Below are positions 19,551-27,898 of a stretch of 64,000 nucleotides of DNA, piece after piece. Origin of the DNA: an uncultured Rikenella sp. (lineage in GTDB: Bacteria > Bacteroidota > Bacteroidia > Bacteroidales > Rikenellaceae); the NCBI GenBank assembly GCA_910577885.1, contig CAJTNK010000001.1, positions 1-64,000 on the forward strand. Direction: 5' to 3'. Position 1 is the first letter of the stretch. Each line of letters starts with the position of its first letter. The notes beneath the pieces were generated by a model. It did no database searches. It was not told the origin of the DNA and was given only the letters and a program-made list of their open reading frames with translations. The position numbers and the translations under genes are program-made.

Positions 19551-20753
19551 ATGAACGTGAAAGTGGAAATAGCCGATCGGATTTACTGGTTGGGAACCAA
19601 CGATCGGCGGAAAGAGTTGTTCGAGAATCTGTGGCCGCTGCCGAACGGGGTGAGCTATAATTCGTATTTGATTGCGGACGAAAAGACCGCTTTGGTGGAC
19701 ACCATCGAGATGGGCACCGGAGGTGATTATGTGGGTTGGATCGGACGGTTGTTGGAGGAACAGGGGAAGCAGCAGTTGGATTACCTGATTATCAACCACA
19801 TGGAGCCGGACCATTCGGGCGAGATCGGGGATATCGTGCGCCGGTGGCCGACGGTGAAGATCGTAGGGAACGGTAAGACCTTCAAGATTTTGGAGGGGTA
19901 CTACGGAATCACAGAAAACCTGATCGAAGTCAAGGACGACGACACGTTGGAGCTGGGGCATCATCGGCTGAAGTTCGTGATGACCCCGTGGGTGCACTGG
20001 CCGGAGACCATGATGACCTACGACACCACGGAGGGCGTTCTCTTCTCGGGCGATGCTTTCGGGACCTTCGGGACGCTGGACGGAGCTGTCTTCGACGACG
20101 AGATAGCGGACTTCGAGGGGCGTTACCTGGGCGAGATGCGACGCTACTACTCGAATATCGTCGGGAAGTACAGCAATATGGTGCAGAAAGCGTTCGCCAA
20201 GCTGGCCGGAATCGACATCCGCACCGTCTGTCCGTTGCACGGTCCGGTGTGGCGGAGCGAACCGCAGAAAGTGATCGGCCTGTACGACCGGTGGAGCCGG
20301 TGCGAGGCGGAGGCGGGGGTGGTGATCGTCTACGGATCGATGTACGGCAACACGGCTGCGGCGGCGGATTACATCGCCCGGCGGTGCGCCGAAGAGGGGA
20401 TCCGAGAGATCCGGGTGCGGGATGCTTCGAAAACCCACCTCTCGTACCTGATCGACGACGTATGGCGCTACCGGGGGGTGATTCTCGGCAGCTGCGCTTA
20501 TAATACGCAGATGTTTCCGACCGTCGAACGCTTGACCACCGAACTACTCCACATGGGGGTCAAGAACAAGGTGCTGGGGCTCTTCGGGTCGTACAGCTGG
20601 AACGGCGGAGGGGTCAAAAACCTGAAAGTGTTTGCCGAATCGATCGGTTGGCCGTTGGTGGCCGAGCCGGCGGACCTGTTCGGGACGCCGACGCCGGAGA
20701 AACTCGCCTGCTGCGATGCGATTGCCCGCGGCATGGCCCAGGCACTCAAATAG
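19551..20753 (+). CDS. Flavodiiron protein (A-type flavoprotein)
   Basis: The 400-residue protein combines a beta-lactamase-like diiron domain with a C-terminal flavodoxin domain. Iron ligands are visible in NHMEPDHSGE (His83, Glu85, Asp87, His88), WVHWPE, FSGDAFG and PLHGPVW. The FMN site starts at VVIVYGSMYGNTAAA near residue 260. Flavodiiron proteins reduce O2 to water and/or NO to N2O in strict anaerobes, taking electrons from rubredoxin or similar carriers. Its position after two [FeFe] hydrogenases, which O2 destroys, suits a protective role. Palindromic repeat A separates it from the hydrogenase, so whether they share a transcript is unclear. Confidence 0.94.
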   Translation: MNVKVEIADRIYWLGTNDRRKELFENLWPLPNGVSYNSYLIADEKTALVDTIEMGTGGDYVGWIGRLLEEQGKQQLDYLIINHMEPDHSGEIGDIVRRWPTVKIVGNGKTFKILEGYYGITENLIEVKDDDTLELGHHRLKFVMTPWVHWPETMMTYDTTEGVLFSGDAFGTFGTLDGAVFDDEIADFEGRYLGEMRRYYSNIVGKYSNMVQKAFAKLAGIDIRTVCPLHGPVWRSEPQKVIGLYDRWSRCEAEAGVVIVYGSMYGNTAAAADYIARRCAEEGIREIRVRDASKTHLSYLIDDVWRYRGVILGSCAYNTQMFPTVERLTTELLHMGVKNKVLGLFGSYSWNGGGVKNLKVFAESIGWPLVAEPADLFGTPTPEKLACCDAIARGMAQALK

Positions 20754-20786
20754 AACCAGACCAAACTACCGGACCGAAATAAAAAG

Positions 20787-21176
20787 ATGAAAGAGATCGA
20801 GATAGGCACGTCGCAGAGCGCGAGTTTGCGCGTCACGGAGGCACACACGGCGCGCGCTTTGGGATCGGGCGATCTGCCGGTGTTGGGGACACCGGCCATG
20901 GCGGCTCTGATGGAACGGGCGGCGATGGAGGCCATTGCTCCGTACCTCACGCCTGAAACGGAAAGCAGCGTCGGGGTGGCGTTGAACATCACCCACGAAC
21001 GGGCGACCGGCATCGGCGATACCGTTCGGGCTACGGCCACGGTGACAGAGGTTGACGGACGGCGTATCGACTTCACAATCAACGCCGTGGACTCATCCGG
21101 CCGGATCATCGGACAGGGAAGCCACAGCCGTTTTGTGATCGACGTGCAAAAATTTATGGCACGAATCGAAAAATAA
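20787..21176 (+). CDS. Hotdog-fold thioesterase, FlK-like
   Basis: The 129-residue product matches small thioesterases of the fluoroacetyl-CoA thioesterase-like group: GSGDLPVLGTPAMAALMERAAMEA near residue 30, then SSVGVALNITHERATGIGDTV and a GRIIGQGSHSRFVI end. Relatives hydrolyse acyl-CoA thioesters; the substrate is not predictable. It lies 33 bases after the flavodiiron gene on the same strand and is probably co-transcribed. Palindromic repeat copy B follows. Confidence 0.8.
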   Translation: MKEIEIGTSQSASLRVTEAHTARALGSGDLPVLGTPAMAALMERAAMEAIAPYLTPETESSVGVALNITHERATGIGDTVRATATVTEVDGRRIDFTINAVDSSGRIIGQGSHSRFVIDVQKFMARIEK

Positions 21177-21208
21177 TCGTAAATTTGGAGATGGGTTGCG
21201 AAACCTAC

Positions 21209-21383
21209 TGTTTTTGTATATCCGTTCTTTAGCTACTGTACCGAACCGTACCTTTTCTGAAGAACCGAGTAGCGTACCGAGAGTAGAGACCGCAAGCGGT
21301 CTCTGGGTTCGCTGGCAGCGTCGGTTGTTCACAAAAAGAACAGTTCCTGCTCGTAGCCAATGATTGAGATATTCAAAAAACAG
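21209..21383. repeat. Palindromic intergenic repeat, short copy B
   Basis: A reduced member of about 175 bp between the thioesterase and aldolase genes. The ends pair as CTGTTTTTG.ATATCC and GATATTCAAAAAACAG, a different sequence from copies A, E and G but still self-complementary. The core keeps CTTTTCTGAAGAACCGAGTAGCGT and GTCGGTTGTTCACAAAAAGAAC. Between them is an extra 9-bp perfect hairpin (AGAGACCGC/GCGGTCTCT) that is missing in copy C. Confidence 0.75.
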
Positions 21384-21433
21384 GAGCTTATCAACGACAA
21401 TCATTCATTTAACAAATAACACAAACACACACC

Positions 21434-22507
21434 ATGAGCGACAAAAAATTTCCGGCCGGGGTTCTCACCGGGGACAAAGTAGGGCAGTTGTTTGCCTATG
21501 CCAAAGAAAAAGGGTTTGCGATTCCGGCAGTGAACGTGACGGGGACCGACACCATCAATGCGGTGCTCGAAGCGGCTGCAACGGTCAATTCGCCGGTTAT
21601 TATCCAGATTTCGAACGGCGGTGCGGCTTTCGTGGCCGGCAAAGGGCTCAAGCTCGAAGGGCAGGAGGCACAGGTGCTGGGGGCTATTGCGGCGGCCAAG
21701 CATGTACATACGGTGGCTAAGGCTTACGGCATTCCGGTGATCCTGCACACCGACCATGCGGCCAAGAAACTCTTGCCGTGGATCGACGGGCTGCTGGACG
21801 CCAGCGAAAAACATTTTGCGGAGACCGGGACGCCGCTGTTCAGCTCGCACATGCTCGACCTGAGCGAAGAGTCGCTGGAGGAAAACCTTGAGATCTGCGC
21901 CAAATACTTGAGCCGGATGTCAAAGATGGGGATGACCCTCGAAATCGAACTCGGGATTACCGGGGGCGAGGAAGACGGGGTGGATAATTCGCACGTCGAT
22001 GCGTCGAAACTCTATACCCAGCCGGAAGATGTCTGCAAGGCTTATGAAACACTGATGAAGATCAGCCCGAACTTCACGATCGCCGCTTCATTCGGGAATG
22101 TCCACGGGGTTTACAAACCGGGGAATGTGGTGCTCGAACCGAAGATCTTGCGCGACTCGCAGGCGTATATTCACAAGACCTTGAATACCGCTACGGACAA
22201 ACCGGTGAACTTCGTATTCCACGGCGGATCGGGTTCGGAACCGGAAAAAATCGCCGAAGCGATCTCGTACGGGGTTATCAAGATGAACATCGACACCGAT
22301 ACCCAGTGGGCTTTCTGGGACGGGATCCGTCAGTTCTACAAAAAGAACGAAGCGTACTTGCAAGGGCAGCTCGGCAATCCGGAAGGGGCCGACAAACCGA
22401 ACAAAAAGTACTACGACCCGCGTGTTTGGCTCCGGGCCGGCGAGGCTTCGATTATCGAACGGATGAAGATCGCTTTCGATAACTTGAACTGCGTGAACGT
22501 GCTGTAA
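21434..22507 (+). CDS. fba: Fructose-bisphosphate aldolase, class II
   Basis: The 357-residue enzyme cleaves fructose 1,6-bisphosphate. Class II zinc features are present: PVILHTDHAAKK (near residue 97), the acidic stretch LEIELGITGGEEDGVDNS (near 175), VHGVYKPGNVVL and FHGGSGSEPEKI near 255. The length fits the class IIA type. It is followed by a terminator-like hairpin and then the phosphofructokinase gene, so two successive glycolytic steps are adjacent but probably separate transcripts. Confidence 0.96.
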   Translation: MSDKKFPAGVLTGDKVGQLFAYAKEKGFAIPAVNVTGTDTINAVLEAAATVNSPVIIQISNGGAAFVAGKGLKLEGQEAQVLGAIAAAKHVHTVAKAYGIPVILHTDHAAKKLLPWIDGLLDASEKHFAETGTPLFSSHMLDLSEESLEENLEICAKYLSRMSKMGMTLEIELGITGGEEDGVDNSHVDASKLYTQPEDVCKAYETLMKISPNFTIAASFGNVHGVYKPGNVVLEPKILRDSQAYIHKTLNTATDKPVNFVFHGGSGSEPEKIAEAISYGVIKMNIDTDTQWAFWDGIRQFYKKNEAYLQGQLGNPEGADKPNKKYYDPRVWLRAGEASIIERMKIAFDNLNCVNVL

Positions 22508-22539
22508 CGGTGGTCGTTATGACAGCCTGAATACGACGC

Positions 22540-22579
22540 GAACAGCCCTGGCGCTTCTCCTCAGAGCACAGGGCTGTTC
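22540..22579 (+). terminator. Hairpin after fba
   Basis: Perfect 11-bp arms (GAACAGCCCTG, 22540-22550, and its complement 22569-22579) 33 bases after the fba stop. The following T-run is weak. Confidence 0.55.
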
Positions 22580-22637
22580 TGTTATCGGGCCGTCGAAATC
22601 GAAAAAAATCCAAAATTCACTCAAACCCAATCAACTC

Positions 22638-23861
22638 ATGAAAAATGCAGTAGCCATTCTTTGCGCCGGCGGTCCTGCGCCGGGAATCAATACCGTCATC
22701 AGCTCCGTGACCAAAATCTTCAGTCAGAACGGCTACAAGGTCATCGGTCTGAACGGCGGGTACAAGAGCCTGGTGAGCGACGAACCGGACTTCGTCTACC
22801 TCGATTTCGAAACCGCCGATACCATTTACTGCCGCGGGGGTTCGGCTCTGGTAATGAGTCGGTACAAACCGGCCGACAAGGAGTTCCGCACCGATTTTTT
22901 CGAGCGGTACAATGTGAAAGTGCTGGTGACGATCGGTGGGGATGATACCGCATCGACGGCGAACCGGCTCACCAAGTTCTTGAAACAAAGGGGTATCGAC
23001 GTGTCGAGCATCCATGTGCCGAAGACCATCGACAACGACCTTCCGCTGCCGGCCGGCTATCCGACTTTCGGCTACAACTCGGCCAAGGAGGAGGGGGTGA
23101 AGCTGGCCACCACCCTGTACGAGGATGCCAGAACGAGCGGCAACTGGTTCGTCGTTTCGGCCATGGGGCGCGAGGCGGGACACTTGGCGTTCGGGATCGG
23201 CTCGGCGTGCCACTACCCGATGATCGTCATTCCGGAGATGTTCAACAAGACCCCCATTACGTTCGATAAGATCACCCGACTGGTGATCTCCTCGATGGTG
23301 AAACGGCGTTTGATGGGGATTCCGTATGGCGTGGCGGTGATTTCGGAAGGGGTTTTCCACTTCATGAACGACGACGAGATTATCAATACCGGCGTACAGT
23401 TCACCTACGACGAACACGGGCATCCGGAGCTGGGGAACGTCAGCAAGTCGCACATCTTCAACATGCTCGTCCAGCAGAAACTCAAAACGCTGCGCATCAA
23501 GGTGAAAAGCCGGCCGAACGAGATGGGATACGAGTTGCGGTGTTGTCGGCCGATCGCTTACGACCTGTCGTATGCCACCCAGCTGGGGCTCGGGGTTTAC
23601 GAGCTCTACCAGGCGGGACACACCGGATGTATGGTGACCGTCGGTCGCGATGGCTCGGTCGAACCGCTCTTCATGGACGACGTGGCGGATAAGGAGGGGA
23701 AAATCATGCCCCGACTGGTGGACGTCAACTCGCGGAAGATCCAGCAGATCATTCAAAACAACCTGCACTACATCACGCCGGAGGATTACAAAGGGGCGTC
23801 GAAGTATGTCGACAATCCGGAGGAGTACGACTTCATGAAGATCCTGGAGTGGGATAAATAA
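22638..23861 (+). CDS. pfp: Phosphofructokinase, probably PPi-dependent
   Basis: The 407-residue protein phosphorylates fructose 6-phosphate. The nucleotide/PPi site starts CAGGPAPGINTVI at residue 9, and TIGGDDTAS has Asp (GGDD, 100-103) where ATP enzymes have GGDG. This substitution is the established marker of PPi-dependent enzymes. PKTIDND at 128-134 is the catalytic loop. Use of PPi would make the step reversible and save ATP, as described for several anaerobes. The preceding gene is class II aldolase, the next glycolytic enzyme. Confidence 0.9.
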   Translation: MKNAVAILCAGGPAPGINTVISSVTKIFSQNGYKVIGLNGGYKSLVSDEPDFVYLDFETADTIYCRGGSALVMSRYKPADKEFRTDFFERYNVKVLVTIGGDDTASTANRLTKFLKQRGIDVSSIHVPKTIDNDLPLPAGYPTFGYNSAKEEGVKLATTLYEDARTSGNWFVVSAMGREAGHLAFGIGSACHYPMIVIPEMFNKTPITFDKITRLVISSMVKRRLMGIPYGVAVISEGVFHFMNDDEIINTGVQFTYDEHGHPELGNVSKSHIFNMLVQQKLKTLRIKVKSRPNEMGYELRCCRPIAYDLSYATQLGLGVYELYQAGHTGCMVTVGRDGSVEPLFMDDVADKEGKIMPRLVDVNSRKIQQIIQNNLHYITPEDYKGASKYVDNPEEYDFMKILEWDK

Positions 23862-23883
23862 GCCCCCTCTCTCTTGTCACACC

Positions 23884-23910
23884 GCCCGTGCAACCCCGCG
23901 TTGTACGGGC
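23884..23910 (+). terminator. Hairpin after the phosphofructokinase gene
   Basis: 11-base arms (23884-23894 and 23900-23910) pair with one G-T wobble and are followed by ATAATTT. The DUF4836 gene begins at once afterwards, so partial read-through is possible. Confidence 0.4.
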
Positions 23911-23922
23911 ATAATTTACTAA

Positions 23923-25461
23923 ATGTACATGAAATTTTCACACCCACTGCAGGCTTTGAAAAGACTGGGGCTCGTCGGAGCAGTTGCATTACTCTTCGCG
24001 GCCTGCACCCGGGGCGGGCAGAACGACTATCTGTCGGCCGTTCCGGCAGAATCGGCGCTGGTGCTGAAGGCTAACCTCCTGAACCTGGCAGACAAGTCGG
24101 AGGCACGGGAGAATCCGTTGCTCAAAGAGCGGATCGAAAAGAAGTTGGCCGATGCGTCACCCGCTGTGCGACGACTCATCGAAAAGGCGTTGGACGATCC
24201 GGAGTCGACCGGGATCGACTTCCAGCGGCCGATGATCGTGGCCATGGAGGCTTTCGCCCCCTCTGCGCGCGGCGCGCTGCTCTTTGCGGTGGACGACGCC
24301 GCGAAGCTGACCGACTTTCTCGAAACGGCGATCGGAGAAGGGGAGGGGCAAGAGGGGCTGACTCTCGCACGGAACAAAGAGAGCAAGATTCATACGCTGA
24401 CCGGGCGAAACGAACACGGGTCCGTTGCGTACGATGCCGGTCGGTTGGTGGTGGCCTACGGCGAAGGGAAAACCGACGCTGCGGCATACCTCCAGCTGCC
24501 GCTCAACAAACAGGCCTTATCGATCGCCACTTTCAAGGAGGAGTTCGTCCGGTCGGAACAGGACATTGTGATCTATGCCGATTACGGACAGCTCCTGGAA
24601 TTCAATCCGTACCTCACGTCCGGTCTGACGGTCAGTCCGATGGTCGCTCAGACACAGGAGCTCTTCACGATAAATTTCGAAGCGGGGCGGGTCGTTTTTT
24701 CCCTACAGCAGTACAGCAACAACACGGAGCGGAAAGAGCTGCTGGAAAAGACGAACATGCCGCCGACCGGCAAGCACTTCGGTTACATTCCGGCCCGGAA
24801 TTACGGGGTATTGAACCTCGGTTTGCGTAATTTGTCCCTGAGCTTGGAGTATCTGCCTCGGGAGATTCACCGGATGATCCTTCAGGGGCTCAAGCAGGTG
24901 AAAACCAGCCCCTCGATTTTGAACAAGATCGACGGTGACTTCACGCTGGCGGTTCTACCCATGCAAAGGATCGGCGAGAAGCGCTTCCCGCAATTTTTCA
25001 TCGCCGCGGATTGCACCGACAGCGAGCTGTTCGACTGGATCGTTCAACAGATCCGGAAAAACGACAATTCGATACAACAGGTGACAGATCAGGTCTATGC
25101 GTTGAAAGCGATCCGTTATGCCCATTACTACCTGGCTTACAAGGAGAATACGATGTTCTTCCTACCGGATAGCCTGTACATGCGGCTCGCCGACGGCGAC
25201 CGGTTCCAGGCTTTGGCCGAGAATTTCGCACAGCGTCCGCTGGCCGAGCCGTTGAAATACAAGAGCGGCTTGGTCATCGATTTTTCGGTCATGGCGGCGG
25301 AGGGGGGAAATATGGGTCGTTACTTGCGGATACTGAAAGACCTGACCTGCATCCAGCAAGATCCGATGACTACCGACGGGGCGCTCGACTTTACGGACAC
25401 GCAGACCAATGCGTTGAAGCAGATTACCGAGATGGCCTTGGGACCGGGCGATACCGAGTAA
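23923..25461 (+). CDS. DUF4836 family lipoprotein
   Basis: The 512-residue product starts with a signal (LGLVGAVALLFAAC) ending in a good lipobox LFAAC, so it is probably a membrane-anchored lipoprotein. DUF4836 features follow: SAVPAESALVLKANLLNLADKS near residue 38 and several repeats of similar beta/alpha layout. The family is widespread in Bacteroidetes, and its function is not known to me. ATG 23929 is an equally likely start. The gene converges on the lipocalin gene at a hairpin terminator. Confidence 0.8.
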   Translation: MYMKFSHPLQALKRLGLVGAVALLFAACTRGGQNDYLSAVPAESALVLKANLLNLADKSEARENPLLKERIEKKLADASPAVRRLIEKALDDPESTGIDFQRPMIVAMEAFAPSARGALLFAVDDAAKLTDFLETAIGEGEGQEGLTLARNKESKIHTLTGRNEHGSVAYDAGRLVVAYGEGKTDAAAYLQLPLNKQALSIATFKEEFVRSEQDIVIYADYGQLLEFNPYLTSGLTVSPMVAQTQELFTINFEAGRVVFSLQQYSNNTERKELLEKTNMPPTGKHFGYIPARNYGVLNLGLRNLSLSLEYLPREIHRMILQGLKQVKTSPSILNKIDGDFTLAVLPMQRIGEKRFPQFFIAADCTDSELFDWIVQQIRKNDNSIQQVTDQVYALKAIRYAHYYLAYKENTMFFLPDSLYMRLADGDRFQALAENFAQRPLAEPLKYKSGLVIDFSVMAAEGGNMGRYLRILKDLTCIQQDPMTTDGALDFTDTQTNALKQITEMALGPGDTE

Positions 25462-26026
25462 GATGCGCTCTTGGGGGGCAGATTGTCTCAAAAGCCCAAG
25501 GCGGGCTGCCTGAACCGGAAACGTTCAGGCAGCCCGCTTGTTTTTCAGAGTCCCCTAATGCGCAGCTTGCGGCGGAAAACACCAGTTTGGAAGTGTCGAA
25601 CCCGAGCTCCTCGGCCCGAGCTACCAAGAGGCGGATCGTTTCCCGAGGAAGGGTAGGGGTGCGGGAGAGGATCCATAGATACTTCCGCCGTCGCCCGCCC
25701 ACCAGCGCATAGTCGTAGTCCGGACCGAGCGCCAAGATATAGTACGGCGTGTAGAACGGTCCGAAGAAAGAGACTTTCAGAAAACCGGGCTTTTGCGGAT
25801 CGTCCGGTGAGGCCTGCCTGGCCTTTCCTTCGGCCACGATGAGCCGTCCGTCCACCGCCCCGGCGTGTCCGCTGTTGATTACCCGCACCTTGCCGTCGCG
25901 CCGCATCGAATATTCGGCCGTCACGCCCGACAAACCGCGTTCGAAACGGAAATCGAACCGGGCGATTTCATACCATTTTCCCAAATAGCGCGGCAGATCG
26001 AAGTTTTTGATCGTATCGAGTTCCAT
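25424..26026 (-). CDS. Lipocalin family protein with frameshifted C-terminus
   Basis: Residues 1 to about 147 are a bacterial lipocalin (Blc-like): YLGKWYEIARFDFRFERGLS, then VRVINSGHAGAVDG and YDYALVGGRRRKYLWILSRT. After DTSKLVFS the frame enters sequence unlike the family, reads through a terminator hairpin and overlaps the DUF4836 gene. Removing one T from the TTTT run near 25583 would give SKLVFPPQAAH and a stop at 25555-25557, the normal place to end. A one-base insertion or sequencing error is therefore likely. It has no signal peptide. It is the last gene of the operon starting near 33.8 kb. Confidence 0.82.
   Translation of the reverse strand: MELDTIKNFDLPRYLGKWYEIARFDFRFERGLSGVTAEYSMRRDGKVRVINSGHAGAVDGRLIVAEGKARQASPDDPQKPGFLKVSFFGPFYTPYYILALGPDYDYALVGGRRRKYLWILSRTPTLPRETIRLLVARAEELGFDTSKLVFSAASCALGDSEKQAGCLNVSGSGSPPWAFETICPPRAHLTRYRPVPRPSR
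25501..25537. terminator. Terminator between DUF4836 and lipocalin genes
   Basis: Perfect 15-bp arms (25501-25515 and 25523-25537), a 7-base loop and TTGTTTTT on the plus side. It lies just beyond the lipocalin gene's apparent original stop. Confidence 0.8.
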
Positions 26027-26073
26027 CGTTTTTTAACGGATCGTAAGATCAATAACCGCGCCAAACGTTCGAT

Positions 26074-27885
26074 TCACTCCACCGGGCGTGTCCGTTCCCG
26101 CAGCCACGCCCGTTCGTCGTCCGCCTCCAAGCGCGGTGCAAGGCGCGCATAGACTTCCGCATGGTAGTCGTTCAGCCACTCGCGCTGGTCGGCGGTCAGT
26201 AGCTCGACATCGACCGCCGCCAACGAGATCGGGCACAACGTGAGCGGTTCGAACCGCAAAAACCCCTCCGGACACCCTTCTGCCGTCACGAGCGTCAGGT
26301 TTTCGATCCGAATCCCGTACCGGCCCGCCACATACACCCCCGGTTCGCAGCTCTGCACCATCCCCGGTTGCAGAACCACCGGATTTTCGTTCATCCGGAT
26401 CGACTGCGGCCCCTCGTGAACACACAGGAAATGGCCGACCCCATGCCCCGTCCCGTGAAGGTAGTTCCGCCCCTCGTCCCACAGGTACCGCCTCGCCAGC
26501 ACATCGAGCTGCGCCCCCCGCGTCCCCGCCGGAAACCGTGCCGCACACAGGTCGATCATCCCCCGAAGCACCGCCGTATAATCCCGCCGCTGTTCCGTGG
26601 TAGGCGTCCCGAAGTGGTAAGTCCGCGTTATGTCCGTCGTCCCGTACCGATACTGCCCCCCGCTGTCGATCAGCAAAAAACCGTCCGTCCCGATCGCCCG
26701 ATCGCTCTCCGGCGTCGCCTCGTAATGTACGATCGCTCCATGATCGCCATACCCTGCGATCGTCTCGAAACTTTCGCCCCGAAACTCCGCTCCCCCCGCC
26801 GCCTCCCGAAAGGCGTGCAACCGTGCCGCCGCCTCCAGCTCCGTCGGCCGTCGGCCCGCCGCCACGACCCCTTCGAGCCACCGTTCGAACCGCACCAAAG
26901 CCACCCCGTCCACCTCCATGGCCCGCCGAAAGCCGTCGATTTCCGTCGCGTTTTTGACGGCTTTCATGGCCGATATCACCCCATAAGGCGTCGCCTCTTT
27001 CCGTATACGGGCCCCCGTCTGAGACAGCAGCCCCCAGTGATACACATCCAGCCCTTCCGAACCGACCATCACCGTTTTACCGCCCAATTCTCTCCGCAGG
27101 TACTCCACAAACTCCTCATAAGGCCGCATCTCGACCCCCGCCTCCCGCCGCAGCCGCTCCCGATCTTCAGCCCCGAACTTCGCCGGATCGACAAACAACA
27201 CCGCCCGCTCCGACTCAATCGCCAAATAACCGACCACCACCGGATTATAGGCAATGTCCCCGCCCCGAACGTTGAGCGCCCAGGCAATCTCGTCCAACAC
27301 CGCCACCAGCCTCACCGCCCCGGTCGGTTGCGCGCTCCGAATCCGCCGCAACTTGTCGGCCGTCGCCTCACCGCTGTAAGCCTCCTCCAACAAAAAGGCC
27401 CGCGCATGGGGTAACGCCGGTCGATCCGCCCAAATCTCCGCAAAGGGATCCTCGGTCGGCACCAATTCGAAACCGACCTCGGCCAACTCACCGCTCATCG
27501 CCTCGAACGCCGCCCGGCTGAACAGCCGCCCATCGATCCCGACCCGCCGCCCCCCTTCCGCAACAACCCCCTCGGCCAACCACCGGGCTATCGTCGGCGT
27601 CCCCTCGATCCCCATCCGTTGCAACTCGATCCCCGTCCCCGCCAACTGCTCCTCGGCCTGCAGAAAGTACCGCGAATCGGTCCACAACGCCGCCCGCCCC
27701 TCCGTCGTCACCACCGCCGTCCCAGCCGATCCGTCGAAACCGCTGATCCACGCCCGACATCCCCAGTGCGCCGCCACATACTCGCTGAAATGAGGGTCGT
27801 TCGAAGGCACGATAAACGCCCCGACCTCACCCCCCGGCTGCTCCCGCATCCAAGTCCGCAACTTTTCCAATCGGTTTCGGATCAT
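26074..27885 (-). CDS. pepP: Aminopeptidase P family (M24B) metallopeptidase
   Basis: The 603-residue protein (from ATG 27885; an upstream ATG at 27909 overlaps the preceding gene) has the three-domain layout of large Xaa-Pro aminopeptidases. Two creatinase-like domains begin with FIVPSNDPHFSEYVA, followed by the pita-bread catalytic domain. Metal ligands are visible in LLIDSGGQYRYGTTDITRT (two Asp), HGTGHGVGHFL (His) and ENLTLV and related Glu positions. It removes N-terminal residues before proline. It follows the S46 peptidase gene by 13 bases, so two peptide-degrading enzymes are made together. Confidence 0.92.
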   Translation of the reverse strand: MIRNRLEKLRTWMREQPGGEVGAFIVPSNDPHFSEYVAAHWGCRAWISGFDGSAGTAVVTTEGRAALWTDSRYFLQAEEQLAGTGIELQRMGIEGTPTIARWLAEGVVAEGGRRVGIDGRLFSRAAFEAMSGELAEVGFELVPTEDPFAEIWADRPALPHARAFLLEEAYSGEATADKLRRIRSAQPTGAVRLVAVLDEIAWALNVRGGDIAYNPVVVGYLAIESERAVLFVDPAKFGAEDRERLRREAGVEMRPYEEFVEYLRRELGGKTVMVGSEGLDVYHWGLLSQTGARIRKEATPYGVISAMKAVKNATEIDGFRRAMEVDGVALVRFERWLEGVVAAGRRPTELEAAARLHAFREAAGGAEFRGESFETIAGYGDHGAIVHYEATPESDRAIGTDGFLLIDSGGQYRYGTTDITRTYHFGTPTTEQRRDYTAVLRGMIDLCAARFPAGTRGAQLDVLARRYLWDEGRNYLHGTGHGVGHFLCVHEGPQSIRMNENPVVLQPGMVQSCEPGVYVAGRYGIRIENLTLVTAEGCPEGFLRFEPLTLCPISLAAVDVELLTADQREWLNDYHAEVYARLAPRLEADDERAWLRERTRPVE

Positions 27886-27898
27886 CTTCTCGCAAGGT

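Noticed and set aside
21290..21315. AGAGACCGC hairpin as a terminator for the thioesterase gene
   Set aside because: No T-run follows, and it is part of repeat copy B.
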